64,000 bases of DNA from a virus: positions 1 through 64,000 of the IMG/VR virus record IMGVR_UViG_3300042502_002027; one strand, given 5' to 3'. A model generated the notes under the pieces. That model searched no databases. It was not told the origin of the DNA and was given only the letters and a program-made list of their open reading frames with translations. Every line of letters starts with the position of its first letter. The first letter of the stretch is position 1. Positions 1-8,112 of this stretch are shown one piece after another. Both the position numbers and the translations under genes were made by a program.

Positions 1-1087
1 TAATGACTTCATCAAATTCATTTACAATTCCTGATTTGAACTTATCATTATCATACTTTTGTTTCAAGATATACTCTTTAATATAATCTTCATATTCTAA
101 TTGAACAGATATTTCCATTCCATTCTCGTCTAGTTCAACTTCTAATGATTCATTTACATCTTCACCATCAACTAACTCTTTGGTAATATCGTCAATATAT
201 TCTACAGAAGCAAAATTACCTTTCTCCAACATAACTTCTAACTTTCTACGAAGCTTTCTGTTATTAATTAACAGGTTATTTGAGATAGCTAAATCAATAT
301 AATCTTTAGTTCCTCTTAATTCATCTAATTTGTCAATATCTTCTTCATTAGCAACTCTAAATTTTCTAAATATTGGAGAGTATGTGTTAGGTACAAAATC
401 AATTTTATCACTACTTAGGTCGAGAATGGTGATACCTTTTTGGTCTCCCATATCATTTCTGTCCATTTGGTATGGAGAGCCTATAAACGAGAAATTTTCA
501 TTTGTTTGTCGAATGTGAATATGTCCACTAAAAACATGTTTGTATTTCTTAAACTCATCAACATCAATTTTATCAGCATTTCTATGTGCTACTGAATTTA
601 AATGCATGCGGCAACCATTTAAGTCAGAGTGACAAAATAAATAATCACCTTGGTTATTAGTGATTTCTTTAATCATATCTAATCTTTTTTCAGCCCAAGG
701 CATTAGGACTAATTTCTGACCATCTACTTCAATAGTAGTTGTATTAGTATAAACATTTACATTATTAACGTGGTTAAATAATCTAACCGAATTAATATCA
801 TTTGAACCTTTATTCCATAAGTCATGATTGCCTACAATAATATGTAGTGGAAGTATCTCAGACAACTCTAGGAGTATCTTCTCTGCTTTATATGAAGCAA
901 TGATAGGAATAGATGTTCTGTTGTCATATAAGTCACCACAGTGTATTAAAATATCACCTGGTTTAGCATTTTCTCTGATGTAAGGAATAAAAGAGTTATA
1001 GAAATAATCTTCCATCATATCTAACCACTTATCTAAGTTATTAAGATATACTCCAAAATGCCAATCTGTTGTAATAAAAACTTTCAT
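1..1087 (-). CDS. gp47: Mre11/SbcD-like recombination nuclease (T4 gp47-like), 3' end missing
   Basis: Predicted metallophosphoesterase subunit of the phage gp46/gp47 DNA-end-processing complex, which acts in recombination-dependent replication and repair. The protein starts MKVFITTDWHFG. All phosphoesterase signatures are visible in order: DWH near residue 8, GDLYD near 49, GNHD near 80, CHSD near 135 and GHIH near 160. About 362 codons are present and the frame is open to the window edge, so the C-terminus lies outside; T4 gp47 is about 340 residues, so little is probably missing. A gp46-like ATPase partner would be expected just beyond the left edge. Confidence is high because the motif set is complete. 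Confidence 0.9.
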   Translation of the reverse strand, partial: MKVFITTDWHFGVYLNNLDKWLDMMEDYFYNSFIPYIRENAKPGDILIHCGDLYDNRTSIPIIASYKAEKILLELSEILPLHIIVGNHDLWNKGSNDINSVRLFNHVNNVNVYTNTTTIEVDGQKLVLMPWAEKRLDMIKEITNNQGDYLFCHSDLNGCRMHLNSVAHRNADKIDVDEFKKYKHVFSGHIHIRQTNENFSFIGSPYQMDRNDMGDQKGITILDLSSDKIDFVPNTYSPIFRKFRVANEEDIDKLDELRGTKDYIDLAISNNLLINNRKLRRKLEVMLEKGNFASVEYIDDITKELVDGEDVNESLEVELDENGMEISVQLEYEDYIKEYILKQKYDNDKFKSGIVNEFDEVI

Positions 1088-1115
1088 TAAAAATTTCTTT
1101 TCTTTTTATATGAAA

Positions 1116-1463
1116 TTATTGTGATATTGTTTCTTTTCTTCTAGCTTCTCTGGCACATTTCTCACATCCACTACCAGCATATAAATGAGCATTTGGTGTT
1201 TGTTCAAATTCTCCGTGAACTGGACATATTATTTTAACTTTACTTCTACAGTTTTCATAAAGTACTAAGTCATAATTATATTTATTGTCATGTTTAATAT
1301 TTGACTTTTCAACAAAATCTTTACTTTTTTTACTTCTTCTATTAAGAGCCTTTAATTCTTTTGATATAGCCTTTTCTTTAGATTTACAGTTTTTATTACA
1401 AAACTTTCTATCTGGTCTACCCCAAATAATCTCTTTATTACAATATCTATAATTACAGTTCAT
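1116..1463 (-). CDS. Zinc-binding DUF723-like protein, possible homing-endonuclease remnant
   Basis: A 115-residue cysteine-rich protein. An N-terminal CNYRYC...FCNKNC cluster resembles a short zinc finger. The C-terminal half has the pattern F-x-K-x-N-x-x-H-x-x-K-Y-x-Y followed by ICPVHGEFEQTP and GCEKCA, the signature I associate with DUF723-type domains found next to restriction or homing endonuclease folds. No nuclease catalytic domain is visible, so it could be a reduced homing endonuclease or a DNA-binding accessory protein. It lies just upstream of the gp47-like gene on the same strand. Confidence 0.6.
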   Translation of the reverse strand: MNCNYRYCNKEIIWGRPDRKFCNKNCKSKEKAISKELKALNRRSKKSKDFVEKSNIKHDNKYNYDLVLYENCRSKVKIICPVHGEFEQTPNAHLYAGSGCEKCAREARRKETISQ

Positions 1464-1544
1464 ATATTGTATTTATTAAAAAGTGGAAATGGCATTTTTT
1501 ACAACATAATATTTTAAAATAGAGCTAAAGAGAGAACAAATAAA

Positions 1545-1552
1545 AATATATA
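1545..1552 (+). promoter_or_regulatory. Putative late promoter TATA box of the tail tube gene
   Basis: An ATATATAA box followed by an A/T-only leader of about 26 bases before the ATG at 1579. It matches the TATATA element before many structural genes here. Assignment to the gp55-like sigma factor is inference. Confidence 0.4.
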
Positions 1553-1578
1553 ATTTATAAAAAATAATTAAAAAAAAT

Positions 1579-2199
1579 ATGCCATTACCACATTTTACTC
1601 AACTTTTGAACACAGGTTCACCAGGGGGTCCTGGTACGCTACCTGATGAAGTAGTATATCTTAATTTATTTGAGATTACCTTTGTATTACCTGTTATTTT
1701 ACAGGCTCAAGGTAGAAACCCAATTTTACTTCTTCAAAATGCGTTGAATATTGATATGAACTTAACACAATTTGACGTTGGTGTTAAAGAACAAAGATTC
1801 AAGTATTCAACTCGTCAGTTCTTGACAACTCCAACTAAAACCGCTGGTGAATTTAACATCAAGTTCAATGTTAACGTTAACCAACAAGGTTCTATGGAGA
1901 CTTGGAATGCTTTGAAGGCTTGGTACGATTTAGTATTTAACTCACAAAATGGTTCACTTCACTATAAAAGTGATATTATTGGAACTGTTATTGTTAACCA
2001 ACACGATAAAAAAGGTGTTGTTTTAAGACGTGTTACTTTCCAAAACGTACAAATTAAACAATTAGCTGGTTACGCTTTAGACTGGTCATCAAACAACATT
2101 ATTGAGTCATCTCAAGCTGACTTTATCTATGATTACTTTATTGATGAGTACATTGATAATAACTTTACTATCAATCCTCCAATTTTATCTGGATACTAA
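1579..2199 (+). CDS. gp19: Tail tube protein (T4 gp19-like)
   Basis: A 206-residue protein predicted to form the inner tube of the contractile tail. It starts MPLPHFTQLL and contains an acidic/beta pattern (VYLNLFEITFVLP) and a C-terminal region with LAGYALDWSSNNIIESSQADFIYD, split here into short motifs LAGYALDW and QADFIYDY, typical of tube proteins. Length is close to T4 gp19 (163 residues) with an N-terminal extension. It has its own promoter and terminator and sits near the sheath gene, though on the opposite strand. The call rests on overall pattern and location rather than a catalytic motif, so it is moderate. Confidence 0.65.
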   Translation: MPLPHFTQLLNTGSPGGPGTLPDEVVYLNLFEITFVLPVILQAQGRNPILLLQNALNIDMNLTQFDVGVKEQRFKYSTRQFLTTPTKTAGEFNIKFNVNVNQQGSMETWNALKAWYDLVFNSQNGSLHYKSDIIGTVIVNQHDKKGVVLRRVTFQNVQIKQLAGYALDWSSNNIIESSQADFIYDYFIDEYIDNNFTINPPILSGY

Positions 2200-2220
2200 T
2201 AGAAATAATAAAATTAAAAA

Positions 2221-2246
2221 CCCATCTTTTAAGATGGGTTTTTTTT
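2221..2246 (+). terminator. Rho-independent terminator after the tail tube gene
   Basis: Inverted repeat CCCATCT/AGATGGG followed by eight T residues, starting about 20 bases after the tube stop codon. Confidence 0.85.
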
Positions 2247-2257
2247 ATGTCTAATAA

Positions 2258-2281
2258 ACAAAAAACCCACCAATTGGTGGG
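2258..2281 (-). terminator. Terminator for the minus-strand tail operon
   Basis: Perfect inverted repeat CCCACC-AATT-GGTGGG at 2266-2281. Read on the minus strand it is followed by a T-rich run. It separates the convergent tube gene from the gp26/chaperone-like pair. Confidence 0.8.
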
Positions 2282-2288
2282 TTTAATT

Positions 2289-2543
2289 TTAATATTTCGG
2301 TATGCTATTTGACATATTAGAAGCATTTCTCATCATTGAATTAGCATCAAAGTTTGGCATTCCTTTTTGCTGATCTTGTTCTTGTTTCTTTCTAGAGCTA
2401 TCTTCCTCTTCAACAATCTCATTAACCAACTTAATGTTTTCTTCAAACATCCAAAAGGGCCATTCATCCATAGCATATTCTTGTGTATGAAAGTGCTTTT
2501 GTAGTAATAACTTATTCTTTAATATATGCTTCAAAGGCATCAT
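2289..2543 (-). CDS. Small tail assembly protein overlapping the gp26-like gene
   Basis: An 84-residue protein if it starts at the ATG-ATG pair at 2543. It contains MDEWPFWMFEENIKLVNE followed by a charged Q/E/K-rich tail. A Trp/Pro motif followed by an acidic helix is reminiscent of the second product of tail assembly chaperone pairs, and the position matches T4 gp51 after gp26. The frame stays open upstream to 2606, giving a 95-base out-of-frame overlap with the gp26-like gene, so programmed frameshifting is possible as an alternative to re-initiation. The overlap is seen; the function is inferred. Confidence 0.5.
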   Translation of the reverse strand: MMPLKHILKNKLLLQKHFHTQEYAMDEWPFWMFEENIKLVNEIVEEEDSSRKKQEQDQQKGMPNFDANSMMRNASNMSNSIPKY

Positions 2544-3450
2544 GAATAACGAAAATACCTGACGCTCCGTTGGGAAATTGCATGTCTGTGTGGACCTCCT
2601 CACCACACGAACATTTTTTCTTCAATTCTTTGATACCAAAAGTCATTTTACCAACAGCCGCATTTAAGAATTGGAAAGAAATATCATCAATTTCTTCAAA
2701 CTCTTTTAATTTAGATTTGATACCTTCATAAGTAACAGAAGTTCTACCAGCTAACATAAAAGGAATAATTTTTAAGAAAGAAAGATTTGGAGTTCTTTTT
2801 TCATTATTTTCTTTTAAGATATAGTCAGTAAAAGCTTTTTGAAGACCAATATTTGGCGGAGTTAATTCAAACTCTTTACCATTTACTGTTGTAAAGTGAT
2901 AAGATCTTGTAGAGTTACTAAAGTATCTATCAAGTTTTTCATCGATCTCGTGGAATGAAAAATGGTCTCTTTTCAATTCTAATTGTAATTCTTCTCCACA
3001 ACCACATTTTGTAGTTACTGTTAATGAATTACCTTGTTGAAATGTTAATTCTCTAATTAAGAAAATTAAAAATAATCTATCTTGGTCTTTCACATCAAGA
3101 TAAGAACCCATCTTACCATCTGAATATTTAATTCTAACACAAGATTGAAGAATGTCATTCATTTTTTCAACGATATCGTAAAAGTTTTGGTCATCAACCA
3201 TTGAGTAAGATTGAATTTCTTTTACTTGAGCAGGTCTTACCATAAATACGGTACCTGTTGGGTAAAAAGTACCACATGGAAGTTCTTTAATATCAAAGTT
3301 AAAATATTGAAGATCTGTAGTTCTTGTATTGTCAATTTTTGGTTGCTCTACAAATGGAATATCAGAGTTGTTTTGATTTTTAGAAGATTCTAAATTACCA
3401 ATATGTTTCTTTAAGTATTCTTCTTCACTCATATTATTTTGTTCAGACAT
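2512..3450 (-). CDS. gp26-like baseplate hub/tail assembly protein with zinc motif
   Basis: A 312-residue protein starting MSEQNNMSEEEYLKKH. Two CxCG-type pairs (KCGCGEEL near residue 150 and KKCSCGEEV near 285) suggest one split zinc-binding site. Overall size and plan fit the T4 gp26 baseplate family, which lies next to gp51 in T4, as a small overlapping gene does here. It is the first gene of a short minus-strand unit with TATATA-like sequence upstream. It could instead be the first member of a G/GT-like tail chaperone pair. I see no catalytic motif. Confidence 0.5.
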   Translation of the reverse strand: MSEQNNMSEEEYLKKHIGNLESSKNQNNSDIPFVEQPKIDNTRTTDLQYFNFDIKELPCGTFYPTGTVFMVRPAQVKEIQSYSMVDDQNFYDIVEKMNDILQSCVRIKYSDGKMGSYLDVKDQDRLFLIFLIRELTFQQGNSLTVTTKCGCGEELQLELKRDHFSFHEIDEKLDRYFSNSTRSYHFTTVNGKEFELTPPNIGLQKAFTDYILKENNEKRTPNLSFLKIIPFMLAGRTSVTYEGIKSKLKEFEEIDDISFQFLNAAVGKMTFGIKELKKKCSCGEEVHTDMQFPNGASGIFVIHDAFEAYIKE

Positions 3451-3521
3451 ATAATGTTGTTATTTTTTATTTATATATTCATAGAATAGTTACTCCTATG
3501 AATTTACCTTATGGTTATAAC

Positions 3522-3558
3522 AAAAAAAAAGAGAAAAGTTTTCACTTTTCTCTTTTTT
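3522..3558. terminator. Bidirectional terminator between sheath and gp26-like genes
   Basis: Stem GAGAAAAGT-TTTC-ACTTTTCTC at 3531-3552, flanked by a nine-A run on the left and a six-T run on the right. It could stop transcription from either side; its main client is the minus-strand sheath gene. Confidence 0.8.
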
Positions 3559-3578
3559 ATTATAAAATTTATTAATTA

Positions 3579-6500
3579 TTATCCGTTGATGAATCCACCC
3601 GCAGAGATAGCACCAGTTCTCAAGATAGTAATATTGTTTACAATAATACCCATACCCTTGATTGGTTCAACATATGTATCAAGAACACCAATTTGGTTAT
3701 CAATGATTTCATTAGTGTTGTTTTCTTCATCCATTTTATTAAAGTAGTTGTATAAACCATTCTTACTTACATAAGTTTCACAGATAACGTCTGCTCTAAG
3801 TTTAATTTCTGCTCTAATATCAGGTGTATTAAATTTCCATTGGAAGTCTAATAACATTCTTGACAATTCTCTTTCAAGTTCGATAAGAACTTCTCTAACG
3901 TGTAAGTATGAAAGAGCTGAGTCGTAAAGTGTTTGACCTGTATTTTCAGTTTCAATTACGTTTCCTCTGTTTCTCTTGAACACAATTGGGTTCATTTGAG
4001 CTTGGTTAATCCACTCGATATCAGTATTAGTGAAATCCATTTCAGTTGAAACTATATTAGTAATTCTACCATTAGTAACACCTGCTGCGATTGTCCAAGG
4101 AGTCATTCCACTTATATTTGAAGTATGTTTTCTCATATAAGTTGTTCCTACCCATGCTGCTGGTGGAACTTCAATTGGTCTACCATTATCATTTACAGTT
4201 AAGTAAGGCATAAAGTAACCTACTGCTGTAGTACCTGCTCCGTCACCGAATGAATAAAGGAACGCAGGAGAGCTTTCTGGGTCACCACCCTTAGCAACGT
4301 ACTCAAGTTGTAAAACACCTTCAGCATTTACGAAAGTAGGAGATGATGAGTTCTTAAATGATTTCATAGAAGGCATATTCAAGATTCCAAGAGCATCTAA
4401 TCTTTCTCCACAGATATCAACTAATTGTTGTTTAGATCTTTCAGTTAAACCAAGACCAAATGAGTCAATTAAATATCTGAAGTCGATTGCTTCTTTATTA
4501 GTAATTGCTTTGAATAAAGGAGTTCCTTTAGCAACTAAGTTAAGTATAGCATTTTGTCTAGTTTCAGTACCATCAGGTAAAGAAGCTTGTCTAATTCTAA
4601 ATCCTTTAAGAGAGATAGCTTTATAAGTAGTAGCGTAGTTATCAATAGGTGTGTATCTAGTTGTTTGATAATCACCACTATAGTTAGTTTTTTCAATTCT
4701 AGCATCACAAGTAACCTCTACTAATGTAGTATCACCAGCATATTGTTTTTTACTTAAAATTCTTGTAAGTTTTCTAGCAACTTCACCAGTTTGTAATACA
4801 ACTGTTGGGTCAACATAAGCGGCTAAGAAGTCACCAACTTTAACCTCAGTGTATCTAGAACCAGTAATAAGAATCTTATTAGGAACTTGAACATATCCTG
4901 TAGGAATTTCAATTTCAACAGTTTGTTTGAAGTTTGATTTAGCTGATTGTACATAGAATGTATTATTAGATACCGTATCAACTGCTTCAATAGATGTAAA
5001 TCCTTCATCCATGAAATCAACTTCTAATGTTCCGTTATTATTTAAGTACATTTTTAAGTAATGTTTCTTTAAGAAATCATAAATAGTACTTACATTTAAT
5101 ACTTCTTCGTAAGCAACTTCTTCACTTACTTCATATGCCCAGTAGTAAGCTCCTACTGTACTTGTGTAACCAAGATTTGTAGCTAAAGTAGATGGGTTAG
5201 AAGCATTAGTAATTGTAAATGATCCAGTATTAATACTTGAATCAGGAACAATGAATTGATCATATGTAGCATATGATGGATTTGTATTTGAAGTAGTTTC
5301 AAATATTACATAGTTGTAACCAGCATATGATGAAGTAGTACCTGCGGCAATTTCACCATCTATGAAAATAACATTCATAGTTTCTTGTGCGGCTACTAAA
5401 GCTTGTGGTACTTTATTAGCATAGAAGTAATCTCCTGTGTTAATAATACCGTCATAAAAATTAGAATAAAATTTAGAGTATCTAGCAACAACACCATCAG
5501 TCATAGACCAAACATTTGAAGTTGTGGATACTTTATCTGAGCCAAGTAAAAATTCATTATCTACTGTGTAGATTACAAAGTAACCATCAAGAATATCACT
5601 TAATTGAGCATCAGTTAAACCAGTATTTAAGATAAATGATTTATTAGATGTTGATGAGCTAACAATATTTGTAATTGTTATAGTAGATAAACTAACTTTA
5701 TCAAACGCATGATTAGGTCCTAAACATAAAGTCATTTTATTTTTATTAGCAGAGTCAATTAAATCAACTAATCTATTGAATAATTTGAATCTTCTGTATT
5801 GTGCGTAATTTGCTACAGAAGGTACAGTATTTGTATTTTCAAATGTAACTTTAATTACACCAGAATCTGGAGTACTTTGAGTTGCGATGTGATAATCATC
5901 AGAAGCACTAGTACCAAAACTAAAGTCTATGAAACCAACTGTGTCAATATTTACATCAGTAACTGTTACTGTTGGTGCTGCGATATCACCATTAGCCATA
6001 TCAAATTCTACATAACCTAATACGATATCACTTGCTGATACTGTAGGTTTTGTAGGTGTTGAACCATAAGCAACACCAGTTGTGTTAGATACTACAGATA
6101 ATGAACCTGTTGAGTCTAAAACATAAGCTGATACAAATGATAATGTACCGTATGAAGCGCTATAATCACTAGCACTAATTGTTAATGTATTTCCAGTTAC
6201 TGGAACCATTTTATCACCAATTACAGCGAAAGCGTCAGCAGTAGCTGTGTAAGTTAATGCGATAGAAGCAGATGATGATGTTAAAGTATCTTTAGTTACA
6301 TCATAAACAAATCCTTCACCAAACCAAGCAGTTCTGTTATCACCATTATCAATAACACCTGTTTCAGTTGGAACTAAACCAAATGCGTGAGGATCTTGGT
6401 TAATATAACCATTTCCTGTAAATACACCACCTAACAAGGCAGTTACGTTACCAGGTAAGTCTAAAGGCACTGCTGTGATTTCAATTGATTCAGCGATAGT

Positions 6501-7484
6501 TTCTTTATAAGATAAGAATTCTATTTCAGTTTCATTCACACCAGCAACTGTTTGTCCAACTAAGTCTAAAAGACCGTTGTAGTAATCTGTTTCAACTAAA
6601 TCTGAGTTGAAAGCACAGAATACTCCAGTTTTATCTGTATCTCTGTTAATTGTAGTTTCAATAAAAATATTAGTACCATTGGCATCTCTAAAATATGGAA
6701 TTAAGGACAATCCTTCGTAATAAGCTAATAAAGTAACATTTCTATCATTAGCAAAGTTTCTAATTTGACTCTTAACAAGACCAGACGCATTGAAGTAAGC
6801 ACTCCATCTATTATCAATAGCCAAGTTTTGGTAGTCAGACCAGTCACCACCTACAACAATAACATCTACTAAATAGTCAGATGCGTAATCGTTAGCGTTA
6901 ACATATGGCGGAAGTTTTTCTTGAGAACCATACCATTCGATTAAAGTTCTATCAAAACCAGTTCTAGCACTTTTCACAACAAATACAGTAACGAATCTGT
7001 CAGAAAGGTTAGTAATACTAAAAGCTCTTTCAGTATAACCAGCATTTGGTTTAGTTAAATTAATGAAAGACTCAGTATCTCTTTTCCAGAAACCTGTTGT
7101 ATCGAAGAATCTTCTATAAGCTCCATTTCTTTCGATATCATTAATATAACCAGATGATGATGATAATGATTTATACTCAATAGTATCTAATGTATCATCT
7201 GTGCTTAAAAGATTGATAGCGAATACTGGAGCTGATTCCAACATTTTTTGAATAGTTCTGTGGAAAAATGAACCTTTTCTTTCTAATCCTCTATCAAGTT
7301 GACCAAAGATAGACTCTAAGTCATTGACTGTAGTAAGTCTAATAGGTGTATTTACTGGTCCCTTTTTTGAAACACCAATAACCATATTAGTAATACCCTC
7401 AACCACTGGAGTTGTAATGATTGAATTGTCAAACTCTTCTATGAAGATTCCTGGTCTTTTGTATTTTCCAATTTGAATTGCCAT
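3579..7484 (-). CDS. gp18: Contractile tail sheath protein (T4 gp18-like), unusually large
   Basis: A 1301-residue predicted tail sheath subunit. The N-terminus (KYKRPGIFIEEFDNS, then VVEGITNMVIGVSKKGPVNTP) is the classic sheath start. The C-terminal 250 residues, with GLTERSKQQLVDICGER, the PPAAWVGTTY segment and a final NNITILRTGAISAGGF, match the conserved polymerising domain. T4 gp18 is 659 residues, so about 600 extra residues lie in the middle, roughly 330-950, rich in Ser, Thr, Asp and Val and probably beta-sandwich domains displayed outside the tail. A TTTATATATA promoter-like box lies about 30 bases upstream at 7515-7524. Confidence 0.9.
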   Translation of the reverse strand: MAIQIGKYKRPGIFIEEFDNSIITTPVVEGITNMVIGVSKKGPVNTPIRLTTVNDLESIFGQLDRGLERKGSFFHRTIQKMLESAPVFAINLLSTDDTLDTIEYKSLSSSSGYINDIERNGAYRRFFDTTGFWKRDTESFINLTKPNAGYTERAFSITNLSDRFVTVFVVKSARTGFDRTLIEWYGSQEKLPPYVNANDYASDYLVDVIVVGGDWSDYQNLAIDNRWSAYFNASGLVKSQIRNFANDRNVTLLAYYEGLSLIPYFRDANGTNIFIETTINRDTDKTGVFCAFNSDLVETDYYNGLLDLVGQTVAGVNETEIEFLSYKETIAESIEITAVPLDLPGNVTALLGGVFTGNGYINQDPHAFGLVPTETGVIDNGDNRTAWFGEGFVYDVTKDTLTSSSASIALTYTATADAFAVIGDKMVPVTGNTLTISASDYSASYGTLSFVSAYVLDSTGSLSVVSNTTGVAYGSTPTKPTVSASDIVLGYVEFDMANGDIAAPTVTVTDVNIDTVGFIDFSFGTSASDDYHIATQSTPDSGVIKVTFENTNTVPSVANYAQYRRFKLFNRLVDLIDSANKNKMTLCLGPNHAFDKVSLSTITITNIVSSSTSNKSFILNTGLTDAQLSDILDGYFVIYTVDNEFLLGSDKVSTTSNVWSMTDGVVARYSKFYSNFYDGIINTGDYFYANKVPQALVAAQETMNVIFIDGEIAAGTTSSYAGYNYVIFETTSNTNPSYATYDQFIVPDSSINTGSFTITNASNPSTLATNLGYTSTVGAYYWAYEVSEEVAYEEVLNVSTIYDFLKKHYLKMYLNNNGTLEVDFMDEGFTSIEAVDTVSNNTFYVQSAKSNFKQTVEIEIPTGYVQVPNKILITGSRYTEVKVGDFLAAYVDPTVVLQTGEVARKLTRILSKKQYAGDTTLVEVTCDARIEKTNYSGDYQTTRYTPIDNYATTYKAISLKGFRIRQASLPDGTETRQNAILNLVAKGTPLFKAITNKEAIDFRYLIDSFGLGLTERSKQQLVDICGERLDALGILNMPSMKSFKNSSSPTFVNAEGVLQLEYVAKGGDPESSPAFLYSFGDGAGTTAVGYFMPYLTVNDNGRPIEVPPAAWVGTTYMRKHTSNISGMTPWTIAAGVTNGRITNIVSTEMDFTNTDIEWINQAQMNPIVFKRNRGNVIETENTGQTLYDSALSYLHVREVLIELERELSRMLLDFQWKFNTPDIRAEIKLRADVICETYVSKNGLYNYFNKMDEENNTNEIIDNQIGVLDTYVEPIKGMGIIVNNITILRTGAISAGGFING

Positions 7485-7514
7485 ATTTTTAATATTTTTT
7501 TTTATGTTATAGAG

Positions 7515-7524
7515 TATATATAAA
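7515..7524 (-). promoter_or_regulatory. Putative late promoter of the sheath gene
   Basis: Minus-strand TTTATATATA followed by an A-rich leader of about 30 bases to the sheath ATG. Same box and leader style as the capsid and scaffold genes. Confidence 0.45.
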
Positions 7525-7551
7525 ATGTAAAAAATGATATTTTTTCTATTT

Positions 7552-8112
7552 TCACTTCTCTTTTGAGATTTTCTTTATATTATCCATCATATTCTTCTCT
7601 ACATCGAGCATTTTTTTATTTAATGATGATTGGGCATCAGATATTTCTTTGGTTAACGATGCTATAGAAGCAGCATTTGTTGATATTCTATTAGTTATAT
7701 CAGTTATTTTGCCAGTAACGGCTTGCTTTGTAGAGTCATCCTTAGATAATTTTAATTCTTCACTAAAATCATCTTTTTTAACCTTATCATTCGCAATATC
7801 TTTTTGAATATTATTAACTTTTCTTGTTAAACTAGCAATGTGTAGATACTCAACTAAGAAAGGATTTCTATCCTGACCTGGTAAGGCATCTATTTTACCA
7901 ACAATCGATTCTATTTTCTTTTGTAAGTCAGCATCTATTTTGATTGTTAGATATGCGGTGTCTATTAGAGGCTTCTTTGTTTTATATTCAGTAAGTTGAT
8001 TTTTAAGAGTTGTCAACTTTTCTTTAGCCATTTTAATATCTGGTTGGTCTGTTATATTAACATCAAATTCAGCTTCTTCTAAAAAGATTCTATATGATTT
8101 TAGGTTCCTCAT
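7552..8112 (-). CDS. Tagged coiled-coil protein, probably virion-associated
   Basis: A 186-residue, highly charged, almost entirely helical protein with heptad-like spacing from residue 25 on. It begins MRNLKSYRIFLEEAEF, one of the clearest copies of the N-terminal tag shared by many proteins here, with an L-E-E triplet that could be a prohead-protease site. Its ATG overlaps the stop codon of the upstream 945-residue gene (TAATG), so the two are probably translationally coupled. Function unknown; an internal head or core role is inferred from the tag and neighbour. Confidence 0.55.
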   Translation of the reverse strand: MRNLKSYRIFLEEAEFDVNITDQPDIKMAKEKLTTLKNQLTEYKTKKPLIDTAYLTIKIDADLQKKIESIVGKIDALPGQDRNPFLVEYLHIASLTRKVNNIQKDIANDKVKKDDFSEELKLSKDDSTKQAVTGKITDITNRISTNAASIASLTKEISDAQSSLNKKMLDVEKNMMDNIKKISKEK

